Origin: Desulfovibrio sp. TomC
GTDB lineage: Bacteria > Desulfobacterota > Desulfovibrionia > Desulfovibrionales > Desulfovibrionaceae
Reading direction: 5' to 3'
DNA: 63,976 nt
Assembly (NCBI RefSeq): GCF_000801335.2
Contig: NZ_JSEH01000026.1
Span: 1 to 63,976 of the forward strand
Part shown: in pieces, positions 18,421 to 26,466 of the stretch
Position numbering within the stretch: the stretch's first letter is position 1
How the letters are laid out: each line of letters begins with the position of its first letter
Program-made: the position numbers and the translations under genes
The notes under the pieces: model-generated
Seen by the model: only the letters and a program-made list of their open reading frames with translations
Database searches by the model: none
What the model was told of the DNA's origin: nothing

Positions 18421-18972
18421 ATGGGCCGTGCCGGTCGAAGATTTCTGGCCACCGTCGGAGCCGTCAGTATCGTCTTGCTCGCATTGGTCGTTTATGCCGC
18501 TGACGATACTATCCTGATGTATTTGCCAGCCATTGTAAAAGCCCAGACAGGCGCAGTGAATCCGGTAGGAACATGGTCGGGGACGGGTGTTTCCGGGGCG
18601 CATTCTGGCGATGGGACCAATGATCAACGCTGTGCCGTACCCAGTATAACACTGACAATATCCGGCACTGCCGTGGATGGGTTGTATACAGTATCTTATG
18701 TAATTCCAGGTTTTTGTATGGGTACCTGGAATGGATATATGGCGCCGGCGGTGTTGGTTGGAAACAGATTGCTTTTTAATGCGATACATTTTTCGGATAT
18801 TGGGAGTTCCGGTTCCACCAAGAGAATGGCCATGGACCTTCACGGCGAAGTAGTCATCACTGGAAATACTGCTTCCCTGGTTATTCAAAACAATGGAAGC
18901 TCAGCTGTGACCGCTACGACGACTGAAGAAGCAATCGCTTGGATTATTGGTGGACAATTGACGAGGCAGTAG
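18421..18972 (+). CDS. exported hypothetical protein, low GC
   Basis: A 183-aa protein not recognised. A signal peptide or membrane anchor lies at 8-27 (FLATVGAVSIVLLALVVYAA). The mature part is rich in Gly, Thr, Ser and Val with alternating strands (VGTWSGTGVSG; GNTASLVIQNNGSS), suggesting a beta-sandwich or lipocalin-like barrel. Two Cys, in QRCAVP and GFCMGTW, could form a disulphide. AAGGAG sits 6 nt before the ATG at 18421. Its base composition is visibly lower in GC than its neighbours, suggesting horizontal origin. No partner genes. Confidence 0.65.
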   Translation: MGRAGRRFLATVGAVSIVLLALVVYAADDTILMYLPAIVKAQTGAVNPVGTWSGTGVSGAHSGDGTNDQRCAVPSITLTISGTAVDGLYTVSYVIPGFCMGTWNGYMAPAVLVGNRLLFNAIHFSDIGSSGSTKRMAMDLHGEVVITGNTASLVIQNNGSSAVTATTTEEAIAWIIGGQLTRQ

Positions 18973-19373
18973 CCAGCCTGTCGCTTCTTGATGAGACAAA
19001 GAGCGCTTGGGGCGTCTGGATTGTATCAAACACGCAACTATGCGTATTTACCCATGGGCTTGCCCTGGAACGTGCTGTCCAGGCAAATAAAACAAGGGTT
19101 TCCGTTGAGAGAGTACAGGGTAACGCGTAGGAATAAGTAGGATTTTGATTGTTGATGAGTTTTGGCAGGGCGTCTACAAGACAGCATACGGAGTGTTTTA
19201 CGCCAGTACTTCTTTGTTTATATAACAATTTTTGTATGGTGGTTCACTGTTGTGTCGCAACAGCAACGGCAGTCCTGTAAAATATAATCGCTCCTGGTGC
19301 CTGGCAAGGGGTGTCAGGCAGAAGTACGCCACAGCTTTAGACAAACCGGAAATTTTCCGATAATACCTGTGCC
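18973..19373. other. low-GC gap without a recognised gene
   Basis: About 400 nt, AT-richer than the genome average and continuous in composition with the preceding low-GC gene. Frames here are short and show no family resemblance. It may be the remainder of a transferred segment. Confidence 0.4.
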
Positions 19374-21401
19374 ATGCGAAACCGTTGCCAGGGCGTCTTC
19401 GTCGGGCTGGTCCTGACTATGGCCTTTTTTGGGGGGCAGGCGTGTGTTGCGATCGCCGCCAGTCCGCCGCCCGCCGTTTTGCTGCTGGCCTCCTACCATC
19501 ACGGCGACCCCTGGTCCCAAAGCGAAATCGACGGGTTCGAAAGCGGCCTGACCCAGGGCGAAGCCCGGGTTTACGTGGAACACCTCGATGCCAGACGGTT
19601 TCCGGAAACAGCCGATCAAAGCCAATTCGCCGCCTATCTGGCGGCCAAATACCACAAGACCCCGGTGGCCGTCCTGGTGGCCTGCGACGACGCGGCCCTG
19701 GATTTCTGGCTTGGGCAGCGGGCGAAACTGTTTCCCGACCGGCCCCTGGTCTTTTGCGGGGTCAATGATTTCAACCTGGCCCGCCTTGCCGGCCAGGACA
19801 ACATCACCGGCGTAAGCGAATCCCCGGACGTGGTGGGCACCCTGGAGCTGGCTTTGGCCCTGGTGCCCGGGGCGCGGATCGTGCTGGCGTTTGGCTCCGA
19901 CGGCTCGGTCACGGCCCGGGCCAACATGGAACGGTTTCGGCGGGCAACCGTGGCCCTGGAACGCCGGGTGCGGCCGGTTGAGATCTTAAACGCCAGCCTG
20001 GAAAGCGCGGCCGCCGCCCTGGCCAGCGCTCCCACCGACGCCGTGGCCGTGCGCCTGACCCCGCTGGCGTCCGGCGAGTACGCGGACTTTGTGCGATTGG
20101 GCAATGACATCACGGAACTGGCCCGGGTTTCCTCGATTCCGATGTTTAGCCTGTGGGATTTCGATCTGGGCTATGGGACCGTGGGCGGCCGGGTGGTGCG
20201 CGGTTTCGCCCAGGGCCGGACGGCAGCGGGGCAGGTGGCCGAGATTCTGGCCGGCCGGCCGGCCCGGGATATTCCCGTGCAGGATGTGCCGTCCGAGGCG
20301 GTGGTGGATTTTCAGGCCATGGCCCGATTCGGCCTGTCCATGGATCGGGCGCCGGCCGGGGCGACCGTCATTAACGAGCCGGCCACGGTCTACGAGCAGC
20401 ACAAGGGGCTCTTGTGGGCGGGAGCGGCGGCCCTGGCGGTTTTTGTCCCCGGAGCCTTCGTGCTTGGCTGGCTGTTGACCGCCAGACGAAGGACCGAGGC
20501 CCGGCTTTTGGAAAGCGAACGCCGGTATCGGGAATTGGTGGAATGCGCCAATTCGCTGATCCTGCGTTTTGACGCCGCCGGCCGATTGCAGTTCGTCAAC
20601 GAATACGCCGAACGCCTGCTGGGCTACACCCGGGAGGAGATGCTGGCCGGCAAGGCGGTCTTCTGGCCGGCTGCGCCGCCGGACCTGTCCAGCCTGCTGG
20701 CCCGGGCCATGGCCGCGCCCCAGTCCCTGGCCAGCGGCTCTTCCGAAAACGAGATTACCAGCAAGGACGGCCGGCGGGTGTACCTGCATTGGAACAACCA
20801 GCCCCTTTTCGACGCGGCCGGCCGGTCCGAAGGCTGGCTGGCCGTGGGATCGGACATTACCGACCGGCGGCTGGCGGAAGAAGCGCTGGCCGCCCGGGCT
20901 CTGGCCGAGGAAGAATTATCCCTGTTCGGACGCGAGTTGCTGACGGATGCCCCGGACGCCGTGGACCGGGCCCTGACCCGGCTTTTGAGCGCCTTTTCCC
21001 TGGGCCGGGCGACCTGGTTTGAAAATGTCGAAGACGAAACCCTTGGCCTGTGCAGCCGGCTGGCCGGGGAGGCCTGCGCGGCCGGGTTGACGCTGCGGCG
21101 CGGCCAGCCGGCTCTGGAACGTCTTCCCTACAGCCTCGACGGCTTCCAATTGGCCGACCGTCTGGCGGCCGGCGAGATCATCGCCGGAGCGGTGGAGGAC
21201 TTTCCCCAGTCGACGCAAGCGGTGCTGCAGGACTTTGGCGTGACGGCGGTGCTGATCGCGCCGGTTGCGCAATTTGGCCTGTGGTCGGGATTTGTGGCTG
21301 TTGGCGAGGTGCGCGCCCCGCGCCGGTTCACCCGCCAGGAGCAAACCCTCTTGTCCACGGCGGCCAGTCTGCTTTCAGCCCATTTTTCCCGGCGCCGCTA
21401 G
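19374..21401 (+). CDS. membrane sensor: ABC-substrate-binding-like, PAS and GAF-like domains, no output domain
   Basis: A 675-aa protein. A signal segment (1-29) leads into a periplasmic domain at about 30-330 of the ABC_sub_bind type (AVLLLASYHHGDPWSQSEIDG; VVGTLELALALVPGARIVLAFG; VPSEAVVDFQAMARFGL). A membrane helix follows at about 345-367. The PAS domain, about 380-505, has RYRELVECANSLILRFDAAG. A GAF-like domain at about 520-670 ends in LLSAHFSRRR. No histidine-kinase, GGDEF, EAL or methyl-accepting domain is present. Such N-terminal parts usually sit on kinases or cyclases, so this may signal by protein contact or be a truncated form. No response regulator is adjacent. It converges on the next gene with a 25-nt gap. 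Confidence 0.78.
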   Translation: MRNRCQGVFVGLVLTMAFFGGQACVAIAASPPPAVLLLASYHHGDPWSQSEIDGFESGLTQGEARVYVEHLDARRFPETADQSQFAAYLAAKYHKTPVAVLVACDDAALDFWLGQRAKLFPDRPLVFCGVNDFNLARLAGQDNITGVSESPDVVGTLELALALVPGARIVLAFGSDGSVTARANMERFRRATVALERRVRPVEILNASLESAAAALASAPTDAVAVRLTPLASGEYADFVRLGNDITELARVSSIPMFSLWDFDLGYGTVGGRVVRGFAQGRTAAGQVAEILAGRPARDIPVQDVPSEAVVDFQAMARFGLSMDRAPAGATVINEPATVYEQHKGLLWAGAAALAVFVPGAFVLGWLLTARRRTEARLLESERRYRELVECANSLILRFDAAGRLQFVNEYAERLLGYTREEMLAGKAVFWPAAPPDLSSLLARAMAAPQSLASGSSENEITSKDGRRVYLHWNNQPLFDAAGRSEGWLAVGSDITDRRLAEEALAARALAEEELSLFGRELLTDAPDAVDRALTRLLSAFSLGRATWFENVEDETLGLCSRLAGEACAAGLTLRRGQPALERLPYSLDGFQLADRLAAGEIIAGAVEDFPQSTQAVLQDFGVTAVLIAPVAQFGLWSGFVAVGEVRAPRRFTRQEQTLLSTAASLLSAHFSRRR

Positions 21402-21426
21402 TCTCCAGCCGCCGTCATCCGGTTTT

Positions 21427-22674
21427 TTAGGGCGTCTTTTCGAGCAGATGCCCGGCCAGGGCGTCTGCAGCCAGTCGTTCGCCGGTCTCGTTGAAATGCG
21501 TGTCGTTTTCTTTGTAGCCGTTGGCCACGCCGAGCGCCTGGAAAGCAGGAGCGAGGTCAACGCGTTCCATGGAAGCCGCCGTCAGGATGCCGTTTATCTT
21601 GTCCAAATAGGCCCGGGCGTCGATCGCCCGTTTTTTTTCGCCGTTTCTGTCTGCAATGCGCTTGGCCCGCCAGTCAGGGATAAACAGGCAGTCCGGGGTG
21701 ACCAGGGCCGTCAGGCGGGCTCCGATGTCCCGGCATTGCCGGGAAAGGTCGGCCATGAGAAAGCCCGTGATGTCCACGGCGTCTTGAAAGGCCTTGGGCA
21801 GGGCCTCGGTGGGCAGCAGGAACATGTCGGCCATGTCCAGGTCGTTTGGGTAGTCCCAGCCGTCGAGATCGCGGCGATAGGCGGGGTTTTGGCGCAACTG
21901 GGCCAGAAAATAGGCCGCTTTGGCGTCGTTGCCGTGCAGTTGCAGGTCCGTATCCGCTTTCAGAACGGCGTCCTTCAGCCAGCCGTACAGATACAGCGAG
22001 CCCAAGAGGGAGTCGAGCCCCTTGTCCAGGCGTCGGAAAATCGAGCGTTCCCTGGGGTCGGGCAACGGGAGCAGGGCGCTTGCCCTGGAACCCGGGACCG
22101 GGGCGATCTTGCGGTACTGCGGCGTCGGCCCGTCTATCTTTTGGTAAAACGGCATATAGGGCGTGGCCGGATCGAAGCCGAAGGCCACGGCCTGCAGGAG
22201 CGAGGTGGTGTTTTGAATGGTGGCGTGGTTGACGACCACGACAACGATGTCAGGCTGCAGCTGCTTCCCGAAGGTTTCGAAATAGGCCATCTGTCCGGGC
22301 AGGCCCATGCCGGCAAAAGCCAGGGGAATCACCTCGTAGCGGGTCCGGGGATCTTTGGCCTGGAGGGCTTTTTCCAAAAAGCCGGCAATCGGGCGGCCCG
22401 AGACGAAGGAATCGCCCAGGAGCAGCACGCGGCGCACGCCTTGGGGCTTGGCCAGGGTCCGTTCCTGGTCGATGCAGCCAAAGGAATTGACGACCGGCGG
22501 CCTGGACTGCGGCTTGTAGGCGATGCCGACGGCGTCGTTGAAGGTCCACTGGGGCGGGGAAACGTAGGCGCTGGTCAGGCGCAGCCACAGTTCGCCGCCA
22601 AGTCCAAGAAGCGCCAGGAGAAGAAGCGGCAACAGAGCTTTTGCGGGTTTGGACCGCAGGAGCGTATCGAACAT
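21427..22674 (-). CDS. SGNH/GDSL-hydrolase-like membrane-anchored protein
   Basis: A 415-aa protein with one N-terminal membrane anchor (ALLPLLLLALLGLGGELWL) and an exported SGNH-like domain. Block I reads VLLLGDSFVSG, with Ser as nucleophile. The C-terminal block reads NDTHFNETGERLAADAL, supplying Asp and His. This resembles AlgX/AlgJ-type or other polysaccharide O-acetyl handling proteins, where the enzyme transfers or removes acyl groups on surface glycans. Of three nearby ATGs (22692, 22677, 22674), I chose 22674 because AAAGGGAT lies at the right distance. It stands alone, with repeat R3 upstream. Substrate uncertain. Confidence 0.72.
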   Translation of the reverse strand: MFDTLLRSKPAKALLPLLLLALLGLGGELWLRLTSAYVSPPQWTFNDAVGIAYKPQSRPPVVNSFGCIDQERTLAKPQGVRRVLLLGDSFVSGRPIAGFLEKALQAKDPRTRYEVIPLAFAGMGLPGQMAYFETFGKQLQPDIVVVVVNHATIQNTTSLLQAVAFGFDPATPYMPFYQKIDGPTPQYRKIAPVPGSRASALLPLPDPRERSIFRRLDKGLDSLLGSLYLYGWLKDAVLKADTDLQLHGNDAKAAYFLAQLRQNPAYRRDLDGWDYPNDLDMADMFLLPTEALPKAFQDAVDITGFLMADLSRQCRDIGARLTALVTPDCLFIPDWRAKRIADRNGEKKRAIDARAYLDKINGILTAASMERVDLAPAFQALGVANGYKENDTHFNETGERLAADALAGHLLEKTP

Positions 22675-22740
22675 CATATCCCTTTGGAGCATTGTGGCAG
22701 GGGCCGCTGCCGTTGGGGGCAGCGGCCGTCGCCAAAAATC

Positions 22741-22802
22741 CCTTGAAAACGTCTCCCAGCCAGAGGGTCCGGGGGGATAATCCCCCCCCGGCCGCCGGAG
22801 GC
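22741..22802 (-). repeat. intergenic two-hairpin repeat, copy R3 (G-rich stem)
   Basis: Core 22765-22802. Minus-strand reading: GCCTCCGGCGGCC, a stem of GGGGGGATT with ATCCCCCC, then GGACCC. The AAAGGGACT arm of R1 is replaced by a G-run and its partner by a C-run. The outer arm lies 33 nt past the stop of the 95-aa gene. Confidence 0.75.
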
Positions 22803-22834
22803 CTCTTCGCTTTCCTCTCCGGCTTCATCCTCTC

Positions 22835-23122
22835 TTACAACTCACCGACATCAATGCCTTTCTCTATCTTGATACGGGCCTGGAGCCGTTCGAGCCGGGC
22901 GGTTAAGTAGGCCAGTTCGTAGGGTTCGGGCAGTTCTTCGAAGTCGCTGCGGTCGGCTTCGTAGATTTCAAGGTCAATGACGGCGCGTTCGGCCACAAGA
23001 CGCACGTATTCGGCGTAGTCCGGGAAATCGAGGGGTTTGCCGGGGGCGCGCAGGGAACGGGCGAAGTCAAGGGCTTCGACGTAGGCGGCGGTATCGAGCA
23101 TGGTGCTGGAGCGTTCGGGCAT
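22835..23122 (-). CDS. hypothetical 95-aa acidic protein
   Basis: Not recognised. A small soluble acidic helical protein; the C-terminal half (YLTARLERLQARIKIEKGID) looks like a short coiled coil. AAAGGAGCCCGCC precedes the ATG at 23122, a good ribosome site. Downstream is repeat R3, and upstream is a TGGTTGAT-rich tract. It lies between the ATP-sulfurylase-like/APS kinase gene and the SGNH protein on the same strand, possibly in one transcript with the former. Function unknown. Confidence 0.6.
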   Translation of the reverse strand: MPERSSTMLDTAAYVEALDFARSLRAPGKPLDFPDYAEYVRLVAERAVIDLEIYEADRSDFEELPEPYELAYLTARLERLQARIKIEKGIDVGEL

Positions 23123-23131
23123 GGCGGGCTC

Positions 23132-23200
23132 CTTTGGTTGGCCGACTGGTTGATGGTTTGTTTGAGTGGTTGATTGATGTACGGTTAGGCTGACTGACTG
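23132..23200. repeat. degenerate TGGTTGAT/GACTGG-rich tract
   Basis: A run of degenerate short units (TTGGTTGG, GACTGGTTGATGG, GAGTGGTTGATTGATG, TGACTGACTGG) in the gap between the 95-aa gene and the APS kinase gene. Similar units on the complementary strand (CCAGTCAGCCAGTC) occur inside the disordered region of the ParA-partner gene near 14318-14352. Confidence 0.45.
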
Positions 23201-23202
23201 GC

Positions 23203-24894
23203 TTACTTCAGATACCCCTCTCTTTCAAGATACAACAGCACGTCCTGGGCCGCTTCGCTCGGGCCGAGTTCGGACGTATCGATATGGATTTCAGGCGAAA
23301 GCGGGGCTTCATAGGGGTCGTCGATGCCGGTGACGCCCTTGACCAGCCCGGCCCGGGCCTTGGCGTAGAGCCCTTTGCGGTCGCGCTGCTCGCACACTGC
23401 CAGCGGCGTGGCCACGTGGATCTCGATAAAGGCCCCATGGGGGGAAACGAGGTTGCGGGCGACCAGCCGGCCGGCGGCGTAGGGCGCGATGGGGGCGCAG
23501 ATGGCAATGCCGCCGTTTTTGGCGATTTCGCTGGCCACGTAGCCGATGCGCGCGATGTTGAGCTCGCGGTGCTCGCGGGTAAAGGTCAGTTCGCTGGACA
23601 GGTGGCGGCGCACGATGTCGCCGTCCAAAAGCGAGACCGGCCGGGTGCCCAGTTCCATAAAAAGCACATAGAGGTGTTTGGCCAGGGTGGATTTGCCGGC
23701 CCCGGACAGGCCGGTCATGAACAGGGCCAACCCCTGCCGGGCGCGCGGCGGCCTGGCCTGGCGCAACTCCTGGGCGATCTCCGGCCGCAGATACCAGGCC
23801 GGAATGTCCAATTCATATTCCAGTCGCCGGGTCAGTTCGGCCGCATCGAGGTTTTGGGCGCACTCCCGGGCTTTTGCGGTGTCGGCCGGGACATAGCCGG
23901 CCGTGGCCGGATCGTAGGCCATGGGCACGGCGGCAACAGCCGTGGGCACGCCCTGGCCGGCGTGGGCGCGCACCAGCTCGAAGGCGGCCTGGCGAGGATA
24001 AAACGGCGCGTCCGTGCCGGCAAAGGGGTCGGCGTGTTCCGGGGCAACCAGGGTGTGGCTGGCCCCGAGGTTGTGGTGAATGACGGCCTCGAAAAGGGCT
24101 TGCCGGGGACCGGCGGTAAGGACGGGCAGGGGGAGGAGGGCCAGCTGGGCCGTGTTTCGGGGAAAGGCTGCGGCCGCCAGCCGGGCGCAGCGCACGCCGG
24201 TAAAATGGGCGGTTCCGCCGGCCAGGGCATCGCCAACCGTGCGCAAGAGGAGCAGGCGCGCCCCGATCGTGCCGGCGGCTTGGGCAAAGGAGGCCCGCTC
24301 CGGCTCGGTCAGGACGCCGGAAAACTGGCAGGCCACCACCGAGCGCCAACCGCGTTGGGCCAGATTGGCCTGGACGGCGGCCGGGGGCAGGCGCAGATCG
24401 GCGCAGTCCGGGTGCTGCGGCAGGCTCAGGCCGCAGACCTCGCCGGCCACGAGCCAGGGATGCCGGCGGCCGGCCACGGCCCTGGCTCCGGGGTGGGCCG
24501 CCAGATCCAGCGCGGCAAAGAGGGTTCGGGCTTCAGCGGCCGGGTCGACCTCGAAGACCTCGGAAACGACGACCACGGCCAGCATGAAGCCTTCGCCGTC
24601 GCGCAGGGCCAGCTGGGACCCGGGGGCCAGGGTCTGGGCCAACTGGGCCGGGACGTCGAGTGTCGCCGGCATGGGCATGAGCTGGCCGTCGGCCAGACGC
24701 ATGGCGGCCAGGACGCTGTCGTAGTCGGCCCGGGACAGGTAGCCGGTCAGGGGAAACAGCGCCCCGGACAGGAGCAGTTCCAGGGTGAGGAGCTGGTCTT
24801 CCCGCAGGCTATAGGACGGAAAGGCCACGGAGGCGGCCTTGAGCTCCTCGGCCTGGCGGAAGTGGACCAGCAGATTTTGGGCGCGGCTCTCCAT
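23203..24894 (-). CDS. ATP-sulfurylase-like / adenylylsulfate kinase fusion
   Basis: A 563-aa soluble protein. Residues 1-375 follow the ATP-sulfurylase fold (LTLELLLSGALFPLTGYLSRADY at about 37-58). The catalytic motifs have changed: the QxRNPxHRxHE position reads QFSGVLTEPER (190-200), and GRDHA reads APEHA (284-288). The C-terminal APS kinase looks intact: P-loop GLSGAGKST (395-403), then LLDGDIVRRHL, and KGLYAKARAGLVKGVTGIDDPYEAP. The likely activity is APS + ATP to PAPS, the sulfate donor, with the N-terminal domain acting as regulatory or structural part. Bifunctional fusions of this order are known. A PAPS source could serve sulfation of a cell-surface glycan. Start at 24894 precedes a conserved beginning. 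Confidence 0.83.
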   Translation of the reverse strand: MESRAQNLLVHFRQAEELKAASVAFPSYSLREDQLLTLELLLSGALFPLTGYLSRADYDSVLAAMRLADGQLMPMPATLDVPAQLAQTLAPGSQLALRDGEGFMLAVVVVSEVFEVDPAAEARTLFAALDLAAHPGARAVAGRRHPWLVAGEVCGLSLPQHPDCADLRLPPAAVQANLAQRGWRSVVACQFSGVLTEPERASFAQAAGTIGARLLLLRTVGDALAGGTAHFTGVRCARLAAAAFPRNTAQLALLPLPVLTAGPRQALFEAVIHHNLGASHTLVAPEHADPFAGTDAPFYPRQAAFELVRAHAGQGVPTAVAAVPMAYDPATAGYVPADTAKARECAQNLDAAELTRRLEYELDIPAWYLRPEIAQELRQARPPRARQGLALFMTGLSGAGKSTLAKHLYVLFMELGTRPVSLLDGDIVRRHLSSELTFTREHRELNIARIGYVASEIAKNGGIAICAPIAPYAAGRLVARNLVSPHGAFIEIHVATPLAVCEQRDRKGLYAKARAGLVKGVTGIDDPYEAPLSPEIHIDTSELGPSEAAQDVLLYLEREGYLK

Positions 24895-24921
24895 GGCGGT
24901 CGATTGCTCCTTGCGAAGGAC

Positions 24922-25413
24922 TCAGTAGGCAGGCCAGGCCGGGTAGCCGGGACCGTAGTAGGGCGGCGGCGTATCCGGCGCGCCGGCTCCCGAGCGGCCG
25001 GATTTGGCCGGGGTTTTGGACGCGGCTTTCGCGGCGGCCTTGCCCGCCGGCTTTTCAGCCGCCGCCCGGGCGGCGGCCAGGGCGTCGATGCGGCCGGCCA
25101 GGGTCCGGATGTCGTTGGTGAGACGGGCTGTGGCTTTGGCCTCATCGGCGGCCAGGGCGTCGATTTTCTTGGCCAGGGCGGCCACGTCGCCGGCCAGGTT
25201 GGTCAGGCTGGCCAGCTGGTCGGCCTCGGCGGCCGGGGTTGGGGCGGAAAGCGCCAGGGCGTCGAGCCGGTTGGTCAGGGCGGACAGTTTGGCATTGGCG
25301 CGTTCGGCGGCAATGCCGAGCCAGATGACGCCGACCAGGGTCAGGAGCAGCAGGGTGGCCAGGGCGGCCTGGATGGCGACGCGCCGGGCGGCTTCGGGAA
25401 TATCGGGCAGCAT
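24922..25413 (-). CDS. single-pass membrane protein with coiled-coil and Ala/Lys/Pro-rich tail
   Basis: A 163-aa protein. One membrane helix lies at about 14-35 (IQAALATLLLLTLVGVIWLGI). A long periodic helical region follows (repeated LTNRLDALA, LTNLAGDVAALAKKIDALA and LTNDIRTLAGRIDALA), then a KAAAKAASKTPAKS linker and a Pro/Tyr-rich end (YYGPGYPAWPAY). GGAGG sits 5 nt before the ATG at 25413, so the upstream extension to 25452 is unlikely. It lies 75 nt after cheD and before the APS kinase fusion on the same strand. Could be a scaffold or cell-envelope spacer. Function unknown. Confidence 0.65.
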   Translation of the reverse strand: MLPDIPEAARRVAIQAALATLLLLTLVGVIWLGIAAERANAKLSALTNRLDALALSAPTPAAEADQLASLTNLAGDVAALAKKIDALAADEAKATARLTNDIRTLAGRIDALAAARAAAEKPAGKAAAKAASKTPAKSGRSGAGAPDTPPPYYGPGYPAWPAY

Positions 25414-25488
25414 GGGGACCTCCGTGGCCGACGGGGGCGAGACAAAAGCCACATCGGCCGGGAAGCTGTAGCAAAAATTATGCCATAT

Positions 25489-26010
25489 TCAAGGATCTTG
25501 AGGATTTTTTTTCTTGACCCCGTTGTTGAGCATGCGCACGAATATTTCTCCGGTCGAGGTCGAAAAAACGATCTTGCGCCCGGCCTCGCCGCCCACATTC
25601 GAGGCCGCCACCCGCAGCCCGAGATCGGACAAGGTGGCAAAGGCCGTCTCCACATTGCGCCGGCCAACCGACATTTCCTCGGCAAAAAGGGCGCTGGCCC
25701 CGCCAAAGACCTTGCACTCGATGTGCGAGAGCTTCACCCCCCGCCGGATGAACCGGGACACCAGCACATTGATGGCCGTATCGACGAATTTATAGGGCGA
25801 ATCAACCGGATCATGCAACCGGTACTCGCCAGCCCGGGGGAGCAGGGCGTGAAAGATGGCTCCCAACCCATGGCGCGGGGCGAAAAAGGTGACGGACACG
25901 CACGAGCCCAGCACGGTATGGGCCATGGTCGGACAATCGACTAAAATACCCTGGGCCACGTTTAGAAAGGCAATTTTGTGATCGGGAAAACGGTCTAGAA
26001 GGCCTTGCAT
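25489..26010 (-). CDS. cheD: CheD chemoreceptor glutamine deamidase
   Basis: A 173-aa enzyme that deamidates glutamines of chemoreceptors in the cytoplasm and partners CheC in related systems. The catalytic Cys37 is in VLGSCVSV and His54 in FHALLP. The family strand KVFGGASALF and the tail GGEAGRKIVFST are present. It overlaps the upstream cheY-like gene by 16 nt, showing translational coupling. Third gene of cheA-cheY-cheD. Confidence 0.9.
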   Translation of the reverse strand: MQGLLDRFPDHKIAFLNVAQGILVDCPTMAHTVLGSCVSVTFFAPRHGLGAIFHALLPRAGEYRLHDPVDSPYKFVDTAINVLVSRFIRRGVKLSHIECKVFGGASALFAEEMSVGRRNVETAFATLSDLGLRVAASNVGGEAGRKIVFSTSTGEIFVRMLNNGVKKKNPQDP

Positions 26011-26453
26011 GGAAGTGCATCCTCCGGGACGCTGTCGCCGCCGTCCAGGGGGTTGTCGGCCAACCCCAGGCTGGCCAGGGCTTCCAGCAACGTCTTGGCC
26101 GCAAAGGGTTTGGTGACATAGGCCTGGGCGCCGGATTCGAACTGGGCGCGCAGCATGTTGGCCGGATCGTCCAGGCTTGAGAGCATGACCGCCGGGGTGC
26201 GCTGCTCGGGTTTGAAACCGGCTTCGGCCTCCAGACGGCGGATGCCGGCCAGGGCGTCGTGCCCGCTTAACACCGGCATCAAAATATCCATGACCACCAG
26301 ATCAAAGGGTTGGTTGGCCTTTAGGGCGGCGGCAAAAAGCGCCAGGCCCTCCTTGCCGTCGGCCGCTTCTTCGACCGCAAAAAGGCCGGTCAGGGCCTGG
26401 ATGATCAGGTGGCGCTGGTAGCGGCTGTCGTCAACAATCAGGGCACGAGGCAT
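25995..26453 (-). CDS. CheY-like single-domain response regulator
   Basis: A 152-aa receiver domain with no output domain. Acidic pocket DD at 8-9, phospho-acceptor D56 in VVMDILMP, Lys in YVTKPF. A short C-terminal extension of about 25 residues follows the domain. It lies 13 nt after cheA and overlaps cheD. It is likely phosphorylated by the neighbouring CheA and may set flagellar or pilus behaviour. Confidence 0.88.
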   Translation of the reverse strand: MPRALIVDDSRYQRHLIIQALTGLFAVEEAADGKEGLALFAAALKANQPFDLVVMDILMPVLSGHDALAGIRRLEAEAGFKPEQRTPAVMLSSLDDPANMLRAQFESGAQAYVTKPFAAKTLLEALASLGLADNPLDGGDSVPEDALPCKAF

Positions 26454-26466
26454 GGGCGCGTCTCCG

